A stretch of DNA of 64,000 nucleotides, taken from Blattabacterium cuenoti. GTDB lineage: Bacteria > Bacteroidota > Bacteroidia > Flavobacteriales > Blattabacteriaceae. Shown one piece after another: positions 38,016 to 45,818 of this stretch (position 1 is the stretch's first letter; each line of letters begins with the position of its first letter). The DNA is taken from contig NZ_CP059207.1 of the NCBI RefSeq assembly GCF_014252035.1, positions 186,001 through 250,000 of the forward strand, read 5' to 3'. Under the pieces are notes generated by a model that made no database searches, had not been told where the DNA came from, and worked only from the letters and a program-made list of their open reading frames with translations. The translations under genes were made by a program, and so were the position numbers.

Positions 38016-38396
38016 GTTTTATGGTATTTTTTACATGATGATGTAAAGCTTATTATTCTGTGTACTAAAGAAAATAAGAAAATATCTGTAAATTAAATAT
38101 TGTTCGAAATATTATCTTCTACCAATTTTAATTTCCTGAAGAAGTTTCATTTATTTTTATTTGTTTAGATGTTTATAAAGAAATGACATTATTTATATTG
38201 CTAGCAAATATAAATAAATTTTTTATATATGTAATTTTGAATAAAAACTACATAATTTTATCATGTTTCTTACTAGTTTTTTTTATATATAAAATTATAT
38301 TGTTAGTTTTGTGAATAAAATAATTTAACCATTGAAAAAAATTTTTTTTACAATGGTATGATTTTTTGTAATTCTAAATTAGAAATTCTAAATTCA
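38016..38396. other. Gene-free divergent gap between trpE and the glucosaminidase gene
   Basis: A 381-bp AT-rich region. It holds a palindrome centred on TTGCTAGCAA (38199-38208) with AT arms (about 38191-38216), a minus-strand -7 box inside it, a 7-bp inverted repeat TTTACAT/ATGTAAA (38030-38047) close to the trpE ATG, and a 10-bp direct repeat ATTCTAAATT (38371-38380, 38385-38394) next to the downstream start. Short frames on the trpE side encode SFLYKHLNK- and KLLQEIKIGRR-type peptides with no Trp. No RNA gene recognised. Confidence 0.6.
38205..38212 (-). promoter_or_regulatory. Putative -7 box for the trp operon
   Basis: Minus strand TATATTTG matches TAnnTTTG and overlaps the TTGCTAGCAA palindrome. 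It would give a leader of about 180 nt before trpE. No TTG at the -33 spacing seen. Confidence 0.35.
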
Positions 38397-39074
38397 ATGA
38401 AAAAATTATTTTATTTTTTTTTATTTATTTTATCATTTACTTTTTCATCTTTTTCAAAAGATAAAAAGGAAAAAGAGGATTTAAAACATGCAATTGAATA
38501 TATTAAAAAATATGCTCAATTTGCTATTGAGGAAATGGAAAAATTTGGAATACCTGCTAGTATTAAATTAGGACAAGGGATTTTAGAATCTTATAGTGGA
38601 AGAAGTTTTTTATCTAAGAATACAAATAATCATTTTGGTATTAAATGTGGAAAAAATTGGGTAGGAGGTATTTATTTTCATGATGACGATCTTCCAAAAG
38701 AATGTTTTAGAAAATATAAATCTGTACGAGAATCTTTTCGTGATCATTCCAAATTTTTAAAACAACCTCGTTACCATAAACTATTCTTTTTAGATAAGAA
38801 TGATTATCAATCTTGGGCAATGGAACTTAAAAAAGCAGGTTATGCAACTTCTATTAAATATGCAGAATCATTAATTAAACAAATAGAAAAATACTGTCTT
38901 TGGAAATTTGATAAAGAAAATTCTTATGAAATCAACAATAAAATTGATAAATATTTAACATTTATTATGGAAAAAAATATGGAAAAAAATAAAGTAGAAC
39001 AATCTAACTTTATAGTTAATTTTTTTATAAAAATAGCTGTTTTCCTAAAAAATAAAATTCAATTTAGTGAGTAG
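38397..39074 (+). CDS. Secreted glucosaminidase-domain peptidoglycan hydrolase
   Basis: Exported wall hydrolase of the FlgJ/N-acetylglucosaminidase type. With the ATG at 38397 (225 residues) it starts with a clear signal peptide of about 20 residues ending near SFSK. The catalytic domain has GIPASIKLGQGILESYSG-type sequence with the likely catalytic glutamate in GILESYSG, NNHFGIKCG, FRKYKSVRESFRDH, and a tail with GYATSIKYAESLI. A frame 39 nt longer would hide the signal peptide. No LysM repeat follows, unlike many flavobacterial homologues; the tail ends in a short hydrophobic stretch. Likely acts in wall growth or separation. Confidence 0.85.
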   Translation: MKKLFYFFLFILSFTFSSFSKDKKEKEDLKHAIEYIKKYAQFAIEEMEKFGIPASIKLGQGILESYSGRSFLSKNTNNHFGIKCGKNWVGGIYFHDDDLPKECFRKYKSVRESFRDHSKFLKQPRYHKLFFLDKNDYQSWAMELKKAGYATSIKYAESLIKQIEKYCLWKFDKENSYEINNKIDKYLTFIMEKNMEKNKVEQSNFIVNFFIKIAVFLKNKIQFSE

Positions 39075-39138
39075 TGAAATGATGATATATATTTTCAACC
39101 ATATTAGTTTTCATTAATTTTTTAATTGATTTTTAATT

Positions 39139-39546
39139 ATGATCAATAATAATTTAATTATAAGAAAATATAGCAAAAATCATGAATGGATTGTAAAAAA
39201 AAATGAAATTGATGAATTTTATTTTGTTGGTATTACAGATTTTGCTCAAAAAGAATTAGGTGATATAGTTTATCTAGATATAGATAATTCTATTATAGGT
39301 AAAAATATTCATGAAGGAAAAGTATTTGGTACGGTAGAGGCAGTCAAAACAGTTTCTGATTTATTTATGCCAGTTTCCGGTTTAATATTAGAATATAATA
39401 ATGATTTATTATCTCATCCAGAATTAATAAATAATAGTCCATATGATAAAGGATGGATTTTAAAGATTAAAATCTTATCAGAAAAAGAATATAATTCTCT
39501 TTTTTCTTTAAAGGAATATGAAAAATATATAGGATCTATAAAATAA
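39139..39546 (+). CDS. gcvH: Glycine cleavage system H protein
   Basis: Lipoyl carrier of the glycine cleavage system. The 135-residue protein has HEWIVKKN (15-22), GITDFAQKELGDIVYLDI (31-48), and the lipoylated lysine K70 in GTVEAVKTVSD, ending with a typical ETHYL-like C-terminal segment. It would support methylene-THF formation together with folD/metF. 3 bp upstream of ccoI, probably only a positional link. Confidence 0.95.
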   Translation: MINNNLIIRKYSKNHEWIVKKNEIDEFYFVGITDFAQKELGDIVYLDIDNSIIGKNIHEGKVFGTVEAVKTVSDLFMPVSGLILEYNNDLLSHPELINNSPYDKGWILKIKILSEKEYNSLFSLKEYEKYIGSIK

Positions 39547-39549
39547 TTC

Positions 39550-41802
39550 ATGAAACATAATCATATTTTTGATTCTTTTGATGATGATCAAATAGCAAAA
39601 AAGATAATAGATTTTAAACATAACAATATTACAAAAGTTCGATTTTTAATACCTAGTATCCATTGTAGTTCATGTATTTTTATTTTAGAAAAAATATCTA
39701 AAAGATATGAATATATCATTGATGTTAATGTTGATTTTAATAGAAAACAAGTATGGATTACTTTTAATAATAAAAAACTAAAAATTAGTGAACTAGCAAA
39801 TATATTGCATGATATAGGATATCCCCCATCCATGGATATGGAATTTATAGATAAAAAAACCAAAAATCAAAATTTTTTATTAAACAGAAAATTAATCGCA
39901 AAATTTGCTATTTCTTTCTTTTGTTTTGGAAATATAATGCTTTTATCGATTCCGGGATATGTAGGAGCTGATAATGAAGATATATGGTTTTTTAACCATA
40001 GAAATTTTTTCCGATATTTAATGCTAATACTATCTTTACCAATAGTTTTTTATTTTTCTATAGATCATATAAAATATGCTATTGTAGGTTTAAAAAAACA
40101 TATATTAAATATGGATGTTCCTATTTCTATAGGAATATTGGTTTTATTTTCTTGGAGTTGTTATGAAATATTTTTTGATTTGGGAGCCGGTTATTTTGAT
40201 AGTATTGCAAGTTTTTCATTATTTTTATCAATAAGTAAAATTTTTCAAAATTATACTCATAATAAAATTCTATCCTTTAATAGAAACTATAAATCTTATT
40301 TTTCTATTTTGATAACAAAAGTTAATTATCAAAATAAAAAAGAAGAAAAAACTATAATTTCTTCTATAAAAAAAGGAGATATTATTGTTATTAAAAATGA
40401 AGAAATTATACCAGTAGATTCTATTTTAATTAAGGGAAGTGCTATACTAGATAACAGTTTTATAACCGGAGAATCTTATTTAGTAAATAAAAAAATAGGA
40501 GACCATATTTATGCTGGATCTAAACAAAAAGGAGGAGCTATTTATTTAAAAGTTATTAAAGATATAGACCATAGTTATTTAAGTTTATTATGGAATAAAA
40601 AAAAACGTAAACTTTATCATTTAAATTCTATATCTAACAAATTTATACAATATTTTTTTACACCAGTTGTTTTAAGTATTTCAATGTTTACCGGATTATA
40701 TTGGTATTATATAGTAGGTGATATATCAAAAGTATTTCAGACAACTTTTTCTGTATTAATCATTTCTTGTCCATGTGCTATAGCAATTTCTACTCCTTTA
40801 ATTTTTGGAAATATTATACGATATTTTTCTAGAAAGGGATTTTATGTGAAAGATATTTATACAATGGAAAGAATTTCTGCAATAAAAACTTTGATTTTTG
40901 ATAAAACTGGAACTATAACAGATCCTAACAAAGATAAGGTATTTTTTTTTGGTAAAAATATTGGATATGAAGAAAAAAAAATAATTGCATCCTTATTAAG
41001 GAATTCTACTCATCCTTTGAGTAATAGAATATTATCTGAATTATCTATTAAATATTTTTATTCTGTAGATAATTTTAAAGAAGTTATAGGAAAAGGAATA
41101 GAAGGTATTATAAAAAATATGTTAGTTAAAATAGGTTCTGCAGAATATTTAGGAATATCACTAATTGATAATAATGCAAAAAATAAAACAGTAGTAGCAA
41201 TTTCCATTAATGATAAATTCATAGGTTATTTTCTATTTAGGAATTATTATCGCAAAAATATAGAAAACATTTTTCAAAAAATCAAAAAATATAAAATTAT
41301 CATTCTTTCTGGAGATCATAATGAATTAGAAAAAAGATATTTAAAATCAATATTGCCTAATAAGTATAGTGATGTTTTTTTTAGTCAAACTCCAGAAGAT
41401 AAACTTGATTACGTAAAAAAATTAAAAAATAAAGGAGAAAAAGTAATTATGATTGGAGATGGAATTAATGATTGTGCAGCATTGAATGAAAGTGATGTAG
41501 GTATAGCTATATCAGATAATCCTACAGGTTTTTTTCCTACTTGTGATGCTTTTCTTCAGTCCGATTTTTTGGATAGTTTTTTTTTGTTTTTAAAAATATC
41601 AAAGATATCTTCCAAATTAGTAATTATTAATTTTATTATTAGTTTATTTTATAATGGAGTAGGCCTCATATTTTCTATTACTGGTAATTTAAAACCTTTG
41701 ATAGCAGCAATTTTGATGCCTTTAAGTTCTTTTTCAGTGATTACTTTTTCTATTATATCTACTTGGTTTATTACAAGAAGATTATTTTCATATAATTTAT
41801 AA
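39550..41802 (+). CDS. ccoI: Copper-transporting P1B ATPase for cbb3 oxidase assembly (CcoI)
   Basis: Membrane pump delivering copper for the CcoN centre. The 750-residue chain has an N-terminal heavy-metal domain with C39-SS-C42, then about eight membrane segments, TGES (306-309), the transport motif C407-P-C409, the phosphorylation aspartate D451 in DKTGT, and the hinge GDGINDCAAL (about 639-648). Its place directly before ccoS and ccoNO identifies it as the FixI/CcoI type rather than a detoxification CopA. Confidence 0.93.
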   Translation: MKHNHIFDSFDDDQIAKKIIDFKHNNITKVRFLIPSIHCSSCIFILEKISKRYEYIIDVNVDFNRKQVWITFNNKKLKISELANILHDIGYPPSMDMEFIDKKTKNQNFLLNRKLIAKFAISFFCFGNIMLLSIPGYVGADNEDIWFFNHRNFFRYLMLILSLPIVFYFSIDHIKYAIVGLKKHILNMDVPISIGILVLFSWSCYEIFFDLGAGYFDSIASFSLFLSISKIFQNYTHNKILSFNRNYKSYFSILITKVNYQNKKEEKTIISSIKKGDIIVIKNEEIIPVDSILIKGSAILDNSFITGESYLVNKKIGDHIYAGSKQKGGAIYLKVIKDIDHSYLSLLWNKKKRKLYHLNSISNKFIQYFFTPVVLSISMFTGLYWYYIVGDISKVFQTTFSVLIISCPCAIAISTPLIFGNIIRYFSRKGFYVKDIYTMERISAIKTLIFDKTGTITDPNKDKVFFFGKNIGYEEKKIIASLLRNSTHPLSNRILSELSIKYFYSVDNFKEVIGKGIEGIIKNMLVKIGSAEYLGISLIDNNAKNKTVVAISINDKFIGYFLFRNYYRKNIENIFQKIKKYKIIILSGDHNELEKRYLKSILPNKYSDVFFSQTPEDKLDYVKKLKNKGEKVIMIGDGINDCAALNESDVGIAISDNPTGFFPTCDAFLQSDFLDSFFLFLKISKISSKLVIINFIISLFYNGVGLIFSITGNLKPLIAAILMPLSSFSVITFSIISTWFITRRLFSYNL

Positions 41803-41855
41803 AGAAGTTTTATCTTTAATTTTTAGTTTAGTTTTAGTTTCATGAATATGGAAAT

Positions 41856-42035
41856 ATGGATATAATAATTATTATGGTATTATCTAGTATTTTACTGGGA
41901 ATATTTTTTCTCATATTTTTTTTAATTTGTTTATATTCAGGTCATTTTGATGATTTTGAATCTCCTAGAATAAGGATATTAATTGATGATATTTATTATT
42001 ATAATCACAATAATGAAAAAGAAAAAAATTCATAG
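41856..42035 (+). CDS. ccoS: cbb3 oxidase assembly protein CcoS
   Basis: Small gene of 59 codons between ccoI and ccoNO. The peptide begins MDIIIIMVLSSILLG, has one membrane segment (about 3-27), then the family motif SGHFDDFESPRIRIL (28-42, with SGQFDDLESP as the common form). CcoS is needed to insert cofactors into cbb3 oxidase. An internal ATG 18 nt later is an alternative start. Ends 6 bp before ccoNO. Confidence 0.92.
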   Translation: MDIIIIMVLSSILLGIFFLIFFLICLYSGHFDDFESPRIRILIDDIYYYNHNNEKEKNS

Positions 42036-42041
42036 GTAGCA

Positions 42042-44225
42042 ATGAAATTAGAAACACATTATTACAATAACAATATTGTAAAAGCTTTTTTATATGCTAC
42101 AATATTTTGGGCATTAATTGGATTTTTAGCAGGTTTATTTATAGCATTACTATTATTTGAACCTAAAATACCAGAATTTATATTTGGAAATAATTTGAAA
42201 TTTTCTCAAGGAATGATGGGATTTGGAAGATGGAGGATGTTACATACAAATACTGCTATTTTTGCTTTTGTAGGCAATACAATTTTTACAGGATATTATT
42301 ATTCCATACAACGAATATTAAAAACAAGAGTATTCAGTGATACTTTAAGTTGGATTCATTTTTGGGGGTGGCAAATATTTATTGTTTTTACTTGGATTAC
42401 TTTCTTATTAGGAATAAACACAAGTAAAGAATATGCTGAGCATGAATGGCCCATAGATTTATTAATACTTTTTATTTGGCTTATTTATGGTATAAATATT
42501 ATAGGAAGTATCCTAAAAAGAAGAATAAAACATTTATATGTTAGTATTTGGTTTTTATTAGGAACATGGGTAGCTATGGCTATGTTACATATATTTAATA
42601 ATCTTGAATTACCAATTTCTGTTCTATCTTTTAAAAGTTATTCTATATATGCTGGAGTTCAAGATGCGTTAATGCAATGGTGGTATGGACATAATGCAGT
42701 CGCTTTTGTTCTAACCACTCCTATACTTGGTTTAATGTATTATTTTGTTCCAAAAGCTTCAAATCAACCCATTTTTTCTTATAGGCTTTCTATCATTCAT
42801 TTTTGGTCATTAATATTCATTTATATTTGGGCTGGCCCACATCATTTGATGTATACTTCTCTTCCTAATTGGGCTCAAATGTTGGGAACTATTTTTTCTA
42901 TAATGTTAATTGCTCCTTCTTGGGGTGGTATGTTAAATGGTTTATTAACATTGAGATATGATTGGAATAAAGTAAAAAAAGATCCAATATTAAAATTTTT
43001 TGTTGTTGGAATTATATGTTATGGAATGGCAACTTTTGAAGGACCTATGTTAGCTACTAAAACTTTAAATTCTATAGGACATTTTACAGATTGGGTGATA
43101 GCTCATGTTCATTTGGGAACTTTAGGTTGGAATGGTTTTATGGCCTTCGGAGTTTTATATTGGTTAACAAAGAAAATGTGGAATACAAAGTTATATTCTG
43201 TATCATTAGCTAATATTCATTTTTGGTTAGGAGTATTAGGTATTATATTATACATTTTTCCAATGTATTTTGGTTCTGTTTTGCAATCTATGATGTGGAA
43301 AAAGTTTAATCCAGATGGAACATTAACTTATAAAAATTTTTTAGATTCTGTTACATCTATTATTCCATTTTATAAAATACGTTTTATAGGTGGTTTTATT
43401 TATTTGATAGGTTTTATTTTAATGATATTTAATTTATTTAAAACTATCAAAAAAGGACATTTTATTAGTAATGAAGAATTTAAATTTGTATCTACTAAGA
43501 AAATAGAAGAAAATAAGGGTATTCATAATTGGTTAGAAAAAAGACCTATACAATTTACTATTTTATCTTTTATTACTGTAGCAATTGGAGGTTTTATTGA
43601 AATAATTCCTACTTTGGTAATTAAATCTAATGTTCCCACAATTCATAATGTAAAACCTTATAGTGCTCTAGAATTAGAGGGTAGGGATCTATTTGTAAGA
43701 GAAGGATGTAATGCTTGTCATAGTGCTCAGGTTCGTCCATTTAGGGATGAAGTCGTTCGTTATGGAGAGTATTCTAAAGCTGGAGAATTTGTATATGATC
43801 ATCCATTTCTTTGGGGTTCTAAAAGGACAGGACCAGATTTAGCTAGAGAGGGAGGAAAAAATCCAAGTTCCTGGCATTATAATCATATGAAAAATCCTCG
43901 TTCTACTTCTTCAGGTTCTATTATGCCAAGTTACCCTTGGCTTATTTTCAATAAGTTGGATATTTCTGATACGGAAAAAAAGTTAAAGGCAATGATTAGG
44001 CTAGGTGTTCCATATACTGATGAATATATAAAAAATTTTAAAAGAGATATTGATATTCAATCAAAAAAAATTGTAGATGATATTTATAAAGAATATCCTT
44101 CTTTAAAAGAAGAAATAAATATAAAACAAATAAAAGAAAAAAAGAATTTTATTCCTTTGGAAAAAAGAGAAATAATAGCTCTAATTGCATATTTACAACG
44201 TTTAGGAACGGATATTAAATCTTGA
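42042..44225 (+). CDS. ccoN: Cytochrome cbb3 oxidase, fused subunits I and II (CcoN-CcoO)
   Basis: Catalytic core of the high-affinity terminal oxidase. The CcoN part (about 1-480) has 12 or more membrane segments with heme/copper ligand motifs RMLHTNTA, WWYGHNAVAF, WAGPHHLMYT and HVHLGTLGWNG. After a short linker the CcoO part has a membrane anchor (about 505-525) and a mono-heme cytochrome c domain with C556-NA-C559-H560, GPDLAREGG and an IMPSYPWL methionine ligand region. The fusion (727 residues) is a Bacteroidota hallmark. Implies life at low oxygen. Confidence 0.96.
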   Translation: MKLETHYYNNNIVKAFLYATIFWALIGFLAGLFIALLLFEPKIPEFIFGNNLKFSQGMMGFGRWRMLHTNTAIFAFVGNTIFTGYYYSIQRILKTRVFSDTLSWIHFWGWQIFIVFTWITFLLGINTSKEYAEHEWPIDLLILFIWLIYGINIIGSILKRRIKHLYVSIWFLLGTWVAMAMLHIFNNLELPISVLSFKSYSIYAGVQDALMQWWYGHNAVAFVLTTPILGLMYYFVPKASNQPIFSYRLSIIHFWSLIFIYIWAGPHHLMYTSLPNWAQMLGTIFSIMLIAPSWGGMLNGLLTLRYDWNKVKKDPILKFFVVGIICYGMATFEGPMLATKTLNSIGHFTDWVIAHVHLGTLGWNGFMAFGVLYWLTKKMWNTKLYSVSLANIHFWLGVLGIILYIFPMYFGSVLQSMMWKKFNPDGTLTYKNFLDSVTSIIPFYKIRFIGGFIYLIGFILMIFNLFKTIKKGHFISNEEFKFVSTKKIEENKGIHNWLEKRPIQFTILSFITVAIGGFIEIIPTLVIKSNVPTIHNVKPYSALELEGRDLFVREGCNACHSAQVRPFRDEVVRYGEYSKAGEFVYDHPFLWGSKRTGPDLAREGGKNPSSWHYNHMKNPRSTSSGSIMPSYPWLIFNKLDISDTEKKLKAMIRLGVPYTDEYIKNFKRDIDIQSKKIVDDIYKEYPSLKEEINIKQIKEKKNFIPLEKREIIALIAYLQRLGTDIKS

Positions 44226-44229
44226 AAAA

Positions 44230-44421
44230 ATGATAAGTTTTCTCAAACATTATTTTACTGGGGAAAAAAATATAGGAATTTTCCAATCCATTATGCTTGT
44301 GATATTTTTTTTAACTTTTTTCTTGATAATATTATTTTTTATTTTTTTTAGATCTAAAAAATATTATCAAGAAAAAAGTATTTCTATTTTAGAAAATAAA
44401 GAAAATCATCAGAATTTATGA
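44230..44421 (+). CDS. ccoQ: Small membrane protein, CcoQ-like
   Basis: 63-residue peptide between ccoNO and ccoP. It has one strong membrane segment (about 18-44) followed by a short charged tail. There is little sequence signature; the call rests on position, size and topology, which match the CcoQ subunit. The stop overlaps the ccoP start by 4 nt. Confidence 0.7.
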   Translation: MISFLKHYFTGEKNIGIFQSIMLVIFFLTFFLIILFFIFFRSKKYYQEKSISILENKENHQNL

Positions 44422-45290
44422 GATATAAAATTTCATCTTTTATTATGATTTCCTCTACATTATCGATTATAGTATATATATTATACACTTTTTTTAAAAG
44501 TTATAATATGATGAATTACATTATTCATCCTATTACTATATTTTTCTTTATTATAATTACGATATTGTTAATAGTTTTAGAATTCATTGAAAATTTAATT
44601 TTTAAAAAAAGATTAGAATCTATTCCGGAAGAGATAAAAAAAAATATATTAGAAGAAAATGAAGGAAATTATTTTTATAGACTTTATAAATTCATATTTT
44701 TTGATCAAAAAAATGATAAAGTTAAAAAAATTGATCACGGATTTGACGGAATTATAGAATTAGATAATAAACTACCAATTTGGTGGGTTCATTTATTTTT
44801 AATTACAATTATATTTTCAGCAGTTTATTTTTTCTCTTATTTATTGATAGATTATTCTAATCCTTATAAAGAATATGACATATCTTATAAAGATCAACTG
44901 AAAAAAATTGAAATTTTTGAAAAAAATACTCCTCAAATTACCATAGAAAATGCTTCATTTAAAGAAGAACTCATAGATAGTGGAAAAACTCTTTTTGAAG
45001 AAAATTGTGCTACATGTCATCAATCAGACGGTAGTGGAAATATCGGTCCTAATTTAACAGATAATTATTGGATAAATATAAAAGAAAAAGATTTATTTAA
45101 AAACATATATTTTATAATATGGAATGGAAGTGATAATAATCCAACTATGCGAGCTTTTGGGAAATCAGGAGAAATAAAAGGAAATGATATTGAAAAAATA
45201 TCTAGTTATGTTTATTACATTAATAGAAACCCTAAAAAACCAAAAGGAAAATTACCACAAGGAAAAAAAAACTTGAATTGGAGTATATAA
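44418..45290 (+). CDS. ccoP: Cytochrome cbb3 oxidase subunit III (CcoP), mono-heme
   Basis: Electron-entry subunit. The 290-residue chain has two N-terminal membrane segments (about 5-25 and 35-58), a FixP-N region with IIELDNKLPIWWVHLF followed by a third segment (about 115-140), and one cytochrome c domain with C197-AT-C200-H201 and GPNLTDNYW. Proteobacterial CcoP has two hemes; here only one CxxCH exists, which I believe is usual in flavobacteria. Directly followed by fixH with no ccoG. Confidence 0.93.
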   Translation: MRYKISSFIMISSTLSIIVYILYTFFKSYNMMNYIIHPITIFFFIIITILLIVLEFIENLIFKKRLESIPEEIKKNILEENEGNYFYRLYKFIFFDQKNDKVKKIDHGFDGIIELDNKLPIWWVHLFLITIIFSAVYFFSYLLIDYSNPYKEYDISYKDQLKKIEIFEKNTPQITIENASFKEELIDSGKTLFEENCATCHQSDGSGNIGPNLTDNYWINIKEKDLFKNIYFIIWNGSDNNPTMRAFGKSGEIKGNDIEKISSYVYYINRNPKKPKGKLPQGKKNLNWSI

Positions 45291-45315
45291 AATAAAATTC
45301 ATCTATTTTTTTATT

Positions 45316-45777
45316 ATGAAAATAAAATTCAGTTGGGATGTTGGAATAGTGTTATCTTTGATTACTTTTATGATTTTTATCATTTACATAGCTTTTTTTT
45401 TCCCAAATGTAGAAAGTCAACTTGTATCAGATAGGTATTATGAAGAAGAAATAAAATATCAAGATACTATAAATGAGAAAAAAAATGTATTAAATCTCGA
45501 TAAAAAAGTAGAAATTATTGTCAATAATAATGGTATTAAAATAATAATACCATATGATAATAAAATAAGTAATGATAATATTATACATGGTTATTTTACT
45601 TTATTCAGATCTTCCTCTAAGGATTTAGATGTTACAAGACATTTCAAAATATCAAAATATTCTAACGTATTATTTATTCCAAAAAAAATGATGAAAAAAG
45701 GATGTTACAAAATTATAATTAAATGGAAATATCACACAAAAAAATATCTTTTTGAGAAAAATATATTCTGGAAATAA
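45316..45777 (+). CDS. FixH/CcoH-family oxidase assembly protein
   Basis: 153-residue protein with one N-terminal membrane segment (about 9-30) and an exported domain. The stretch NVESQLVSDRYYEEEIKYQ (about 36-54) is typical of FixH. It supports maturation or stability of cbb3 oxidase. It follows ccoP after 25 bp, where ccoG would be expected. Confidence 0.85.
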   Translation: MKIKFSWDVGIVLSLITFMIFIIYIAFFFPNVESQLVSDRYYEEEIKYQDTINEKKNVLNLDKKVEIIVNNNGIKIIIPYDNKISNDNIIHGYFTLFRSSSKDLDVTRHFKISKYSNVLFIPKKMMKKGCYKIIIKWKYHTKKYLFEKNIFWK

Positions 45778-45818
45778 TAAAAATTTCATTTATTTCGGAA
45801 TTATTAATATTTAGCATA

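Noticed and set aside
38121-38190. Trp-leader peptide before trpE
   Set aside because: Two short frames exist but neither has a Trp codon and no terminator hairpin follows.
41842-41865. Start of ccoS at the ATG codons 41842 or 41848
   Set aside because: These are in another frame that stops after a few codons; the CcoS frame opens at 41856.
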